59,776 bases of DNA. Origin: CAYWMD01 sp964458575 (GTDB taxonomy: Bacteria; Verrucomicrobiota; Verrucomicrobiia; Limisphaerales; JADLHS01). Below the pieces are notes generated by a model. The model did no database searches. It saw only the letters and a program-made list of their open reading frames with translations, and was not told the DNA's origin. The translations under genes and the position numbers were made by a program. Position 1 is the stretch's first letter; the number at the start of each line of letters is the position of its first letter. Shown here piece after piece: positions 25,101 through 32,425 of the stretch. The stretch covers positions 1-59,776 of the forward strand of contig CAYWMD010000040.1 of the NCBI GenBank assembly GCA_964458575.1, read 5' to 3'.

Positions 25101-28100
25101 ACCGGCTGTCCAATCAACTGTTCGGACGACGCGGCGTCGAAGAGTCTCACGGCGGCGGCGTTGACGTAGGCAAAGTTCTCGCCGGTGCGGACGAAAATGG
25201 CTTCCGGCGCCGATTCGACCAGCGAGCGGAAGCGCTGTTCACTTTCTTTTAATTCCGCTTCTGCCCGCTTGCGTTCGGTGATGTTCGAGTGGGAAACCAC
25301 CACTCCCAGGCCCTCGGCACCCAACGGTGTGACCGACATCGAAAACCAGCGCTGCGTGTTGGCCGAGTGGCACGGGTATTCCAGGGTGAAGCTTGGAAGC
25401 CTGCCTTCGATCACGGCCAGAATGCCGTCGTGTGCCGCCATCGCGCCTTCCGAGGACAGGCCCGTGCTTTGGCGGCAAATCTCCAGGTAGTTGGCGCCAA
25501 CGGTGCAAGCTCGCGGCGGGCGTCCGTCCGCCAGCGGATTCTCCGAGGCGAACCGCTGCCAGGCCGCGTTGACCGCCGTGATGACCCCGTGGCGATCCAG
25601 CACGGCAATTTCGGCGAATACCGAATTCAAGATGGCCAGCCGGAAGTCATCACTCGCGCGCAACGCCGCTTCGGCCCTTTTGCGATCGGTGATGTCGTGA
25701 AAGATCCCGCAAACTCCCGTGACGGACTGATTTTCATCCCACACCGGGACCTTCATGGTGCGAATCCAGATTTCCCGGCCTTTGTGAAAGTACTTTTCTT
25801 CGTAGTCTTTTGGCTGGCCGGATTCCATCACCTGCCGGTCGTCGGCGCGATACTGGTCGGCCAGTTCCCGTGGGAAGAACTCGTAATCTTCCCGGCCGAT
25901 CGCATCCGCCGCCCGGATGCCCAGATCGCGCGCGTAGTTTTCGTTGACGAAGACGTATCGCGAATTCCGGTCCTTGATGAAAAGCCGCTGCGGAATGTTT
26001 TGCACCACGGCGTGTAATTTCGCCTCGGAAGTCCGTAACGCCTCTTCGGCCTGCTTTCGCTCCGTGATGTCCTGGGTTGTGCCGCGAAGCCCGACCACCT
26101 GGCCGGCGGCATCGCGGATGGCTTCGCCGCGGCTGGTGACCCACCGCCGGGTGCCGTCCGGAAGCATCAGTTCGCCGTCGCATTCGTAGGGCTGGCCGGT
26201 CGCGAGCGACTGTGCTTTGGCCTCGCCCAGGCGCGCGCAGCTCTCGGGGGTGAAGCATTCTGAAACCGCTTGAAACGTCGCCGGTCCCAATTCCGGATCG
26301 CGGCCGTAAATCCGGTAGAGTTCCGGTGACCAATACGGGTTGCCGTCGCTCGAATCCTCCCAACTGCCCAGGCGGGCCAGCCGCTGCGCCTCGAGCAACG
26401 AAGCCTCGTTCTCGCGCAGCGCCGCCTCCATCCGGCGACGTTCCGCCTCCTCGTGGAGGTGATCGAGGGCATAGGAAATATCAAGGGCGGTTTCTTCCAA
26501 CAGCGCGATTTCCTTGTCCTGGAAGACATTTGGCTCGTCCGCATAAACCGTGAACGCACCGCAGACTTCGCCCTGGAAGCGGATGGGCAACGCGGCCACG
26601 GCCCGGAGCTCGTGAGCGCGGGCTTGCGCCTGCCAGGGGGTCGAGTCCGGGTCGGTCTGGAAATCGTTGACGATGCCGGCCTTTTGGTTGCGAATGCACT
26701 TCCCGATGGGCCCCCGACCCTCTGGCCGGTCATCGGCATAGACGGCGATGTTTTCAAGGTAACCCTTGCCCGAACCAGCGCAGCCGACCGGTTTGACCTG
26801 GTGCGTTTCGCGATCCCACCAGCCGATCCATACCAGTTTGAAGCCGCCGAACTCGACCGTGACGCGGCAGACTTCGCGGAACAGTTCTTCGCGGGAACGA
26901 ACGCGTACGATGCTTTGATTGACCTGGCTGAGCATGGCGTACAGCCGGGACAGCCGGGCAATTTCGCGTTCCTGGGTTTTTCGCTGGGTGATGTCCCGGA
27001 GGATGCCCAGCTTGTAACCGACGCCGCCGATTTCCACGACGCGCGCGCTGACTTCCACCGGGAAGACCGAGCCATCCTTGCGCCGGTGCAGGGTTTCAAA
27101 GACGGCCCGGCCCTTCGCCAACAAGTCGCGCTCCTGGCCGGAGAAACTCGGACGGCATTCCGGGGCCCGCAGCTCGACCGGCGGCAGCGTCTGCAACTCG
27201 GCGAGCGAATAGCCGTACAGTTCGAGCACGCGGTCGTTCGCCTCGATGATCCGGTTCTGTTCGTCGGTCAGCATGATGGCGTCGTTGGCGTTTTTCATCA
27301 GGTGCTCGACGCGTTCGGCCAGGGCCAGGCGCTGCCGTTCGGAGGTCCGCACCTGTCGCACCCAGAGCAACCGCGCCAGGAGGCCGGCCGCGGTCGCCAG
27401 CACCAGGGTCATCGCGAGAATGAGCGAGGCTTGCGGCCGCAGCGGCGCGTAGATTTCGGCGCGATCCACCTTGCTGATGATGAACCAGGCGGAATCTGGC
27501 ACCGCGCGCGCGAAGGCGAGGACCGGCACGCCCCGATAATCCCGCCCTTCGATCCGGCCCGTCTGGCCCCGCACCGCTTTTGCTGCGGGCAGATCGCTGC
27601 TGTTGTTGATTGGCAAGCGCAAGGCCAGCGCGGTGTTGGTCCGATGACGCAATTCGTTCAGAATCAGAATCTCCTCCCCATCGCGCCGGAACAGCAACGT
27701 TTCTCCCGTGCGGCTGGGAACCGGCCAGGCTTGAATCAACGGGTAGAGGAACCGTTGCGGGTCCAGTTGCATCAAAAGAATGCCCACCGGCTGATACCCT
27801 TTCCCATTGTGCGCATTGGATTGCGATTCGGCCTCCGCTTCCTTCCACGCCGTCCCCGGCTTTGGCGCGAGCAGCGGCACGACCACGTCAAGGTGGATGT
27901 CGCTTGGCTGTGGTCCGCGATGTAACTCGGACATGACCGCATGATTTGTGTGAAACGCACTGGACAGGAGTTCCTGCGGTAGCACGGGTAATCGGCCGGG
28001 TTGTCTCGGCACGGCCAGTCGGAGCACGGCGTTTGTGTCAAACAGCGCCGTCAACGAGTAGCGGTCGCCTGCTTTGAGCAGTCTCAGCCAGCGCAACAAT

Positions 28101-29041
28101 TCGGCCTGTCCCGCTTCGGACACGGTTCGGGAGAAAAACGCCTCCACATTGCGCGTCGCAAAGGACGCATTGGCAAAGAAGCTCGCGTCACTCTTCCGTT
28201 GCGCCCGCCACCGGACGATCTGGCCCACCTTCAACTCGCTGATGGTTTCGAGCTTGTCACCGGCCGCGGCGCGCAATTCCACCTTTTCCGACTTCAAGTA
28301 CAACGCGCCGATCAGACCCACCGCCAAGGCCGTTGAAACGGCCAGCACCCAAGGCATTCCGCCCAAACGCCGCGCCAGTGCCGAAGCCGATGCGTTCGCA
28401 ACCGCCGGAGAAGTCATCAACGCCAGTCCCAGCAGGATGAACGCGATGGCGGTCCAGAGGGCCATCGGAATGGCGTAGTCGCCAAAGGCCCGTGGTCTGC
28501 CAACGACATAGCCGGTCACCACGCTCATCCCCAGCGCCGCCACCCCAACCGCAAACGCCCGTGCAATCCAGTGTGCCCCGGTGCGCCGGCCCCGCGCCCG
28601 GAGCCGGAAAAGCAGGGCCAGCGATGCCATGAGGAAGGCGCCGCCGGTCAAGGGCGACATCTGGCCAATGGGCACCCCATCAATTTCATCGGTGGTTTGT
28701 GCCAGCCAAAGCTCAATGGGAGAATGCCAGCCAAAACGGAAACGCAGCCAGGCCAGCAGGCCGGCCGCCGCCGCGACGCCCGCCGCTGCGTATCCGAAAC
28801 CGATCACCGGCTTTTGCGCCGGCCAGCGGGTGTGCAAATGGACAGCCACCCCGAGCCACCCCAGGATCAAGGCCGTGGCGGGCGCCATGGGAATTTGCCG
28901 GACGGAGATCGTCAACAGTTCCCCAACCCCGGCGAACCAACTCCAGAGCGCCAGCGCCGCCATGCCCGCAACCAGAAACGAACAAACCTCTCCCAGTGGA
29001 GTGATCTTGTTCATGCTGGATGGACGGTTCATGGTCGTCAT
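22190..29041 (-). CDS. Giant hybrid histidine kinase with nine PAS domains and one GAF
   Basis: A 2283-residue membrane-anchored sensor kinase. Residues about 10-235 hold seven or eight hydrophobic segments. An extracytoplasmic region of about 300 residues follows (235-535), then a last membrane span near 537-555. Next come PAS1 (about 580), a GAF domain (about 705-860), and PAS2 to PAS9 starting near 890, 1012, 1137, 1274, 1400, 1534, 1667 and 1787. Most PAS units end in a DITERK-type linker. The HisKA motif GGVAHDFNN (near 1915) carries the phospho-acceptor His. The ATPase domain has NLVVNARDAM, DTGCGMD and GTGLGLATIYG. A C-terminal receiver (2160-2277) has VEDD, the acceptor Asp in LLLTDMVMPEG and Lys in PKPC. 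No cognate regulator lies next to it. Confidence 0.95.
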   Translation of the reverse strand: MTTMNRPSSMNKITPLGEVCSFLVAGMAALALWSWFAGVGELLTISVRQIPMAPATALILGWLGVAVHLHTRWPAQKPVIGFGYAAAGVAAAAGLLAWLRFRFGWHSPIELWLAQTTDEIDGVPIGQMSPLTGGAFLMASLALLFRLRARGRRTGAHWIARAFAVGVAALGMSVVTGYVVGRPRAFGDYAIPMALWTAIAFILLGLALMTSPAVANASASALARRLGGMPWVLAVSTALAVGLIGALYLKSEKVELRAAAGDKLETISELKVGQIVRWRAQRKSDASFFANASFATRNVEAFFSRTVSEAGQAELLRWLRLLKAGDRYSLTALFDTNAVLRLAVPRQPGRLPVLPQELLSSAFHTNHAVMSELHRGPQPSDIHLDVVVPLLAPKPGTAWKEAEAESQSNAHNGKGYQPVGILLMQLDPQRFLYPLIQAWPVPSRTGETLLFRRDGEEILILNELRHRTNTALALRLPINNSSDLPAAKAVRGQTGRIEGRDYRGVPVLAFARAVPDSAWFIISKVDRAEIYAPLRPQASLILAMTLVLATAAGLLARLLWVRQVRTSERQRLALAERVEHLMKNANDAIMLTDEQNRIIEANDRVLELYGYSLAELQTLPPVELRAPECRPSFSGQERDLLAKGRAVFETLHRRKDGSVFPVEVSARVVEIGGVGYKLGILRDITQRKTQEREIARLSRLYAMLSQVNQSIVRVRSREELFREVCRVTVEFGGFKLVWIGWWDRETHQVKPVGCAGSGKGYLENIAVYADDRPEGRGPIGKCIRNQKAGIVNDFQTDPDSTPWQAQARAHELRAVAALPIRFQGEVCGAFTVYADEPNVFQDKEIALLEETALDISYALDHLHEEAERRRMEAALRENEASLLEAQRLARLGSWEDSSDGNPYWSPELYRIYGRDPELGPATFQAVSECFTPESCARLGEAKAQSLATGQPYECDGELMLPDGTRRWVTSRGEAIRDAAGQVVGLRGTTQDITERKQAEEALRTSEAKLHAVVQNIPQRLFIKDRNSRYVFVNENYARDLGIRAADAIGREDYEFFPRELADQYRADDRQVMESGQPKDYEEKYFHKGREIWIRTMKVPVWDENQSVTGVCGIFHDITDRKRAEAALRASDDFRLAILNSVFAEIAVLDRHGVITAVNAAWQRFASENPLADGRPPRACTVGANYLEICRQSTGLSSEGAMAAHDGILAVIEGRLPSFTLEYPCHSANTQRWFSMSVTPLGAEGLGVVVSHSNITERKRAEAELKESEQRFRSLVESAPEAIFVRTGENFAYVNAAAVRLFDAASSEQLIGQPVLERFHPEIRQATRDRMRRMDELGEMTTSVDRTMLKLDGSPVQVSLSAVSMAYQGRPSSLVFAQDITERQRAEQALRESEARHRALFENAHDAILVLTGTPFKFVSANPAALRVFGVADAATLCRLGPVDVSPEYQPDGRTSAEVSDVMIQTALRQGTHSFEWMHQRPSGEPFPALVSLSRVVLGGEVMVLATVRDITERKRMEQALHQRLELQNQLAQVAATVPGMIYSFRLRPDGSMSMPYVSAAIDMVLGLQPEDVRDDATKILALVHPDDVGPLRESILASARTMTPWHQEFRGLNTRRGDIWVEGQSVPHLEADGSVLWHGYLQDISIRKHAEEALRESDERLKLALAASEMGVWEWDLRTNAIFWSPESYAIVGVEQTDAPLLLETFTNLVHPDDRERVISAAHQAVANKTAFVAEFRLVRPDGRIVWLSDEARCSYDHEGKPLRLLGIVQDITARKQAEEEVRKLSRAVEQSPASVVITDPAGNIEYVNPKYTEVTGYTPEEVRGKNPRMLKSGETSLATYAQLWQTITRGGVWRGEFHNRKKNGELFWEFASISPVMDETGRITHFLAVKEDITERKRLEEGLRQAQKMEAVGQLAGGVAHDFNNILAATMMQLGLMKENPGLDAETRESLDELEAQANRAASLTRQLLLFSRRSVMQVRTLDLNEVVENLLKMLRRLIGENIKLEWHSASQLPPVAGDAAMLEQVVLNLVVNARDAMPNGGQLNLTTEARLMTSEQAADNPDARPGPFVCLSVTDTGCGMDAATLKRIFEPFFTTKAAGQGTGLGLATIYGIVSQHQGWITVDSKVNQGATFRVFLPASSRPQAESVRQSKPEPVRGGNETVLLVEDDAAVRSTLSAFLQRWGYQVLAAANGVAALKLWEEHQDRIRLLLTDMVMPEGMTGLELAQRLRASHPELSVIISSGYSADLLQQSNLAAERILYVPKPCPAAELAAVVRRSLGKA

Positions 29042-29312
29042 TGCATGGTTTTACCAGGCTGAACTCAGCGAAGCGTTGCCGTACCGGCTTCACGAGCCCG
29101 TTTTGGGACACTTTCCCAACGTGCAAATTCTCAAATGCGGCTGCTAAGACCCCGATTCCGCCAGTGCGGTTCATGTCAAATCCCAGAGCGAGCGTCCCGG
29201 CCGAGTGACGCAATGTTTCATCAAACTCGTTGATTTTGTCCCCATTCCGCTCACCGCGGAATGCTTTTACTTTGACGAATTTTGCCTTCGTTGAGGACAG
29301 ACTTTAAGTGAC
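29042..29312. other. Intergenic region upstream of the giant kinase, no gene seen
   Basis: This interval lies upstream of the kinase start and downstream of the rnhB terminator. No open frame with family features and no palindromic repeat of the types seen elsewhere was found. The kinase promoter should be here, but no clear -35/-10 pair stood out. Confidence 0.45.
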
Positions 29313-29333
29313 AAAAAACCGCGATGAAGCGGT
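29313..29333 (-). terminator. Rho-independent terminator downstream of rnhB
   Basis: Read on the minus strand, a 5-bp stem ACCGC/GCGGT with a six-base loop is followed directly by TTTTTTG. It is about 50 bases beyond the rnhB stop. The stem is short but the T-run is clean. Confidence 0.55.
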
Positions 29334-29384
29334 GGTGGGAAAGTCAGGATGACACGTCCGGGCCGGGCAAAACGCGCGGCGACG

Positions 29385-30038
29385 CTAGATCAAGCGCGCT
29401 TGCGACGGCTTCAGCGGCGCGAAACTCCGCCGGTGGATCGGGCACGCTCCCAACTCGGCGATGGCCGCAAGATGTTGCGGTGTGCCGTAACCTTTGTGAT
29501 CGGCGAAACCGTAACCGGGAAATTGTTCTTCAAATTCCAGCATCAGCCGGTCGCGCGTGACCTTGGCCAGCACACTCGCGGCGGCAATGGAATAACTGAG
29601 CGCATCACCCTTCACGATGGCGGTGTGCGGAAGTTTCATTGATTTCACTGGTTTGCCATCCACCAACACATGTTCCGGTTGCGGTTGCAACTGCGCCAGC
29701 GCCTCGTTCATCGCGCGGTGGGTGGCTTGCAGGATGTTGATGCGGTCAATCGTCGCCGCGTCCACAATGGCAATGGCGTGTCGGAGGTTGGGATGCGTGG
29801 TGAGAATCTGGAAATAGTTTTCGCGCTGCGATTCAGTGAGTTGCTTGGAGTCGTTGAGGTCAGCCAACCGCGCATCTAAACCGCCATTCGCCCAAGTCGC
29901 CGGCAGAATGACCGCCGCCGCCACGACCGGCCCAGCCAACGGCCCGCGCCCGGCTTCATCCACGCCCGCGACGAGCGTAAATTCGCGTGCCCAGAGGTCA
30001 CGCTCGAATTCGAGGCGGTTGGTTGATGTGACGGGCAT
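29385..30038 (-). CDS. rnhB: Ribonuclease HII
   Basis: A 217-residue cytoplasmic endonuclease that cuts RNA paired to DNA, including single ribonucleotides. The signature VAGVDEAGRGPLAGPVVAAA supplies the first acidic residues; LNDSKQLTESQRE and HVLVDGKPV carry further conserved positions. The C-terminal SYSIAAASVLAKVTRDRLM and HKGYGTPQH motifs are standard. Start ATG at 30038 leaves a short leader. A second, decayed N-terminal piece of the same family lies about 600 bases upstream on the same strand. The gene overlaps nothing and appears to be followed by its own terminator. Confidence 0.97.
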   Translation of the reverse strand: MPVTSTNRLEFERDLWAREFTLVAGVDEAGRGPLAGPVVAAAVILPATWANGGLDARLADLNDSKQLTESQRENYFQILTTHPNLRHAIAIVDAATIDRINILQATHRAMNEALAQLQPQPEHVLVDGKPVKSMKLPHTAIVKGDALSYSIAAASVLAKVTRDRLMLEFEEQFPGYGFADHKGYGTPQHLAAIAELGACPIHRRSFAPLKPSQARLI

Positions 30039-30049
30039 GTGCGCGTTAT

Positions 30050-30571
30050 TTACTTGTCCTCACCAGTTGCCGGATCGTTCCCGGGTCTTTGTTTGTTGCG
30101 CTCATCCTCAAGCAACTGATCTCTATAGCCTTCTACAATACGCAAAAAGGCTTTCGCATCTTCTTGGGGGTTCTGCCATGGATCATTTCTATGAAGCGGC
30201 GCGGACCAAGAGCAATCACCTTCCGTTGCGGTGCTTATTTCCACGATGCGTTGAAGGGCAAGCATCCAATCACGATAAGTGGTCTCCACTTCAAATCCAT
30301 GTGGAACAAGCCGGTCTCGGATGTCATCAAGAACGCGCTGCCTATGCTCCAACATCAAGTCAACCGTCTGCTGGGCACATCGGGCGCACCTCTCTGCTGG
30401 CGCTGTCTTAGTAACGCCACAACAAACAGTCAAGCACAGCAACCAGTCTCCGAGATCCTCGTCCAAGTCCTCGTCCGTGAGATTGATGAGAATTGAAATG
30501 CCCATCAATGTTGCTGGGAATGTGACACCCTGAAACGTAATCGGCCGATTGTCTTGCTCGTTCAAATTCAA
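30050..30571 (-). CDS. Unrecognised protein with clustered cysteines
   Basis: A 173-residue open frame that I cannot assign. It has a hydrophobic N-terminal third (FPATLMGISILINLTDE). Clustered cysteines follow: LLCLTVCCGV, then 13 residues later CARCAQQ. An acidic, Gln-rich C-terminus (ERNKQRPGNDPATGEDK) ends it. A CxxC-type metal site or redox pair is possible, but there is no family match I can name. The start is unsure: TTG at 30571 gives the length quoted, while ATG at 30505 would give 151 residues; neither has a strong ribosome-binding site. It lies 11 bases upstream of rnhB on the same strand. Codon use looks coding, but the call is only moderately secure. Confidence 0.5.
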   Translation of the reverse strand: MNLNEQDNRPITFQGVTFPATLMGISILINLTDEDLDEDLGDWLLCLTVCCGVTKTAPAERCARCAQQTVDLMLEHRQRVLDDIRDRLVPHGFEVETTYRDWMLALQRIVEISTATEGDCSWSAPLHRNDPWQNPQEDAKAFLRIVEGYRDQLLEDERNKQRPGNDPATGEDK

Positions 30572-30586
30572 AACGTGAGTATATGC

Positions 30587-30658
30587 CTAACTCAACTTCA
30601 CCGGCTTGCTCGTTGCTGCCGATTTGTCGGCAGCGAACATGATTTCATGCGGGCGGGC
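30587..30658 (-). pseudogene. C-terminal fragment of a Gfo/Idh/MocA oxidoreductase
   Basis: About 22 codons ending in a stop read RPHEIMFAADKSAATSKPVK. This closely resembles the C-terminus of the intact Gfo/Idh/MocA gene at 33456 (RSHEVIFAADKSAELGRSVN). Nothing else of such a gene precedes it. Instead the sequence runs straight into a fragment of rnhB in another frame. It is therefore a relic left by a deletion or recombination. Confidence 0.7.
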
Positions 30659-30800
30659 AAAAAACAAACACCTCCGCCAATACGACAGGCCCGGCCAACG
30701 GCCCGTGCCTCGCTTCATCCACGCCCGCGACGAACGCCGCGCTGCGCGGCCACAACACGCGCTCAAACTCGAATTGGTCAATGATTTTGCGAGCGCTCAT
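30645..30800 (-). pseudogene. N-terminal fragment of a second rnhB
   Basis: Fifty-one codons read as the start of RNase HII: FEFERVLWPRSAAFVAGVDE, then GPLAGPVVLAEV. After that homology ends and a stop follows at the junction with the Gfo/Idh/MocA fragment. The key motif is degraded (VDEARHGPLAG instead of VDEAGRGPLAG). DNA identity with the functional rnhB is patchy, with one 20-base identical block, so this is an old or foreign copy rather than a fresh duplication. Confidence 0.75.
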
Positions 30801-30809
30801 CAAAACTCT

Positions 30810-30871
30810 GTAGCTGTGTTCGTGAGAACGCGGCAAACCTTTTTCAGCCGCGCTCTCACGAGCGCAGCTAC
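30810..30871. repeat. Palindromic repeat, family B, copy 1
   Basis: A 62-base inverted repeat with arms of about 25 bases, GTAGCTGTGTTCGTGAGAAC and its inverse counterpart GCTCTCACGAGCGCAGCTAC. Its edge is 9 bases beyond the stop of the NagB-like gene. A related element is embedded in the FdhF/YdeP gene at 40356-40439. Confidence 0.85.
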
Positions 30872-30880
30872 GGTGCGAGG

Positions 30881-31813
30881 TTAGTGCATCTCCACGTCAC
30901 ACGAGCCGATGCCCTTGCGGTAGTAATTGAACTGCACGTTCGGATGATCTGCCAGCAGCGACATCGGCACGGCGGCATCGGGAATCTTCTTCGCGATCAT
31001 CAGGCAGGTGAGGCGTTGGCCAAACGGATTGTCGTGATTGCCCGCCTGCCAGATGGAAACTTTCTCCGCCTTCCAGGTTTCGTAAGGCCCAACCGAGATC
31101 GCCTGCGTGGGCACGAGCGAAATGTTGCCGCCACCGGACGTGCGCGCGTTTTGCGCCACGGTGAGCGGATGCAAATCCACCACGCGCGTGGTGAGCTTGC
31201 GGTATTCGGCGGGCGACGGCGGATGGTTTTTATATTTGCCGGTGCGCTTGGGCGGATCGTTGAAGGCCCAATGTTTCACGTCGCCCTGCCCGCCCTGCAT
31301 CACGGCACAACGCACACCGGCTTCCCAGCTTTTGCGGTACGCAGTGGTGTTGCCTTTTGGGAAATGCAGGTTGGTGTCCGGCATCACGAGTTCCTTGCGG
31401 ATGCGGTTGAAACACATTTCGCGGTCGGCCTTCTCGAAGGAAAGCGGATGCGTGACGGGCGTTTCCTTGCCGTCGAGAAACCACTCGTCCATGCCCCAGA
31501 AATGCCCCGAGCGGACGTTCAGGCCAAGATCGTTCACGATCCGCGCCACCAATGGCAATTGTTCCGTCGGCCCGATTGGCCCGCAGATGCCGACCGGGTT
31601 GTCCGGCGTGGACTGTTTCCAGGCCGAGATGTATTCGAGCGCTTCGGCGAGATAGAAATCCTCGAGCGTGTCGTACATCACGACCTTGAAGCCGGGCCGG
31701 GAGAGCTTGACCATTTTCTCCGGTGTGAGCGCGAGCGTGTCGCGGATGATGTCGTCGTCGAGCGTGGTGTAATCCCACCAGTCGGCGGAGATGGCGCTGA
31801 GTTTGCGGGGCAT
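30881..31813 (-). CDS. Glucosamine-6-phosphate isomerase/deaminase-like protein (NagB-like)
   Basis: A 310-residue protein of the NagB/RpiA/SugarP isomerase fold. The NagB-type motif MDEW (MDEY in E. coli, catalytic Asp) sits in FWGMDEWFLDGKE. The loop GGQGDVKHWAFNDP corresponds to the catalytic GNDGHIAFNEP segment, keeping Asp and His but altered between them. A region near the C-terminus (ISVGPYETWKAEKVSIWQAG) fits the SxG-type phosphate-site strand. NagB converts glucosamine-6-phosphate to fructose-6-phosphate and ammonia. The sequence is divergent, so a different amino-sugar or non-phosphorylated substrate is possible. Nearby PIG-L deacetylase and Gfo/Idh/MocA genes on the same strand support amino-sugar use. 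A family B repeat follows its stop. Confidence 0.72.
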   Translation of the reverse strand: MPRKLSAISADWWDYTTLDDDIIRDTLALTPEKMVKLSRPGFKVVMYDTLEDFYLAEALEYISAWKQSTPDNPVGICGPIGPTEQLPLVARIVNDLGLNVRSGHFWGMDEWFLDGKETPVTHPLSFEKADREMCFNRIRKELVMPDTNLHFPKGNTTAYRKSWEAGVRCAVMQGGQGDVKHWAFNDPPKRTGKYKNHPPSPAEYRKLTTRVVDLHPLTVAQNARTSGGGNISLVPTQAISVGPYETWKAEKVSIWQAGNHDNPFGQRLTCLMIAKKIPDAAVPMSLLADHPNVQFNYYRKGIGSCDVEMH

Positions 31814-31815
31814 AT

Positions 31816-31850
31816 TTGTTGAATCGTTGAATGGTTAAATTGTTAAAACG
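31816..31850. repeat. Short low-complexity repeat (GTTGAAT type)
   Basis: A block of near-repeats of 7-9 bases, TTGAATCGTTGAATGGTTAA and continuing TTGTTAAAACG, just upstream of the NagB-like start. It resembles other direct-repeat blocks in the window and may overlap the gene's promoter or leader. Confidence 0.5.
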
Positions 31851-31915
31851 TGAATCGGTTTGTTGACTGCGGGACGAATTTTAACTCGTGAGCGAAGAAT
31901 TCAATAGAAATCTTC

Positions 31916-32161
31916 TTAAACGATTTCTTCACCGGTCGGAGTCTGGTCCGACAAAAGAAAAGTTTTAATCAACTCACCTTCACCACAAACGATCAATTCA
32001 GGAAAACGCTTGAACCGCCTTCTTTCCGGCACTTCGGGATGCGTTTTGAGCCAGTCAGCGAACAGCGCAAGGTTTTGAATCGAAACTTTGCGTGAAGCCA
32101 CGCGATCCAGCAAGTGCCGCATTAAAGCCGGCGGGATATTTCGGCGGCGTATTTTTGCCAT
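31916..32161 (-). CDS. Small protein, second gene of a toxin-antitoxin-like pair
   Basis: An 81-residue basic protein beginning MAKIRRRNIPPALMRHLLDR. The centre has ALFADWLKTHPEVPE, and the C-terminal half RFKRFPELIVCGEGELIKTF. I recall similar short proteins in many environmental bacteria, always paired with a small helical partner, but no characterised function. The pattern of charged N-terminal helix plus compact beta-rich end could suit a toxin, but this is inference. Its ATG is 16 bases downstream of the partner's stop on the same strand. Both sit in a patch of repeats between the NagB-like and PIG-L genes. Confidence 0.6.
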   Translation of the reverse strand: MAKIRRRNIPPALMRHLLDRVASRKVSIQNLALFADWLKTHPEVPERRRFKRFPELIVCGEGELIKTFLLSDQTPTGEEIV

Positions 32162-32177
32162 GCGGCACCCAATTGCC

Positions 32178-32387
32178 TCACCACCCGTAAAAACCGCGCA
32201 TTATTTCCGACTTCAATCGCTTGACTTCCTTGGGGTCCTTTGATTCAACCATCTGCTCCGCCAGGCGAGCCAATTCTTCGCCGTTCAACTGACGATGTTC
32301 GGCGAGGTCGTAAGCATGTCGAATGACTTTGCCTTGTTCCTCCGGCGGCAAAGCGTCCATCTCTTCAATCACTTTGGCTGCTGTCAT
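32178..32387 (-). CDS. Small helical protein, first gene of a toxin-antitoxin-like pair
   Basis: A 69-residue, acidic, probably all-helical protein: AAKVIEEMDALPPEEQGKVI, then NGEELARLAEQMVESKD and a C-terminal LKSEIMRGFYGW. The LPPEEQ stretch in a helical hairpin is common in DUF2281-like or RelB-like antitoxins, but I see no DNA-binding ribbon or helix-turn-helix. It is translated first, with the 81-residue basic partner 16 bases downstream, an order typical of antitoxin-toxin operons. Name and function are not established; the assignment rests on size, charge contrast and pairing. Confidence 0.6.
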   Translation of the reverse strand: MTAAKVIEEMDALPPEEQGKVIRHAYDLAEHRQLNGEELARLAEQMVESKDPKEVKRLKSEIMRGFYGW

Positions 32388-32425
32388 CGGCTCAAACTAG
32401 CCCGCTTACATTCGACTGACAAGCT

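Noticed and set aside
30810..30871. Palindrome after the NagB-like gene as a classical rho-independent terminator
   Set aside because: The hairpin is strong, but there is no T tract, and a related element occurs inside a coding sequence. It is better called a dispersed repeat.
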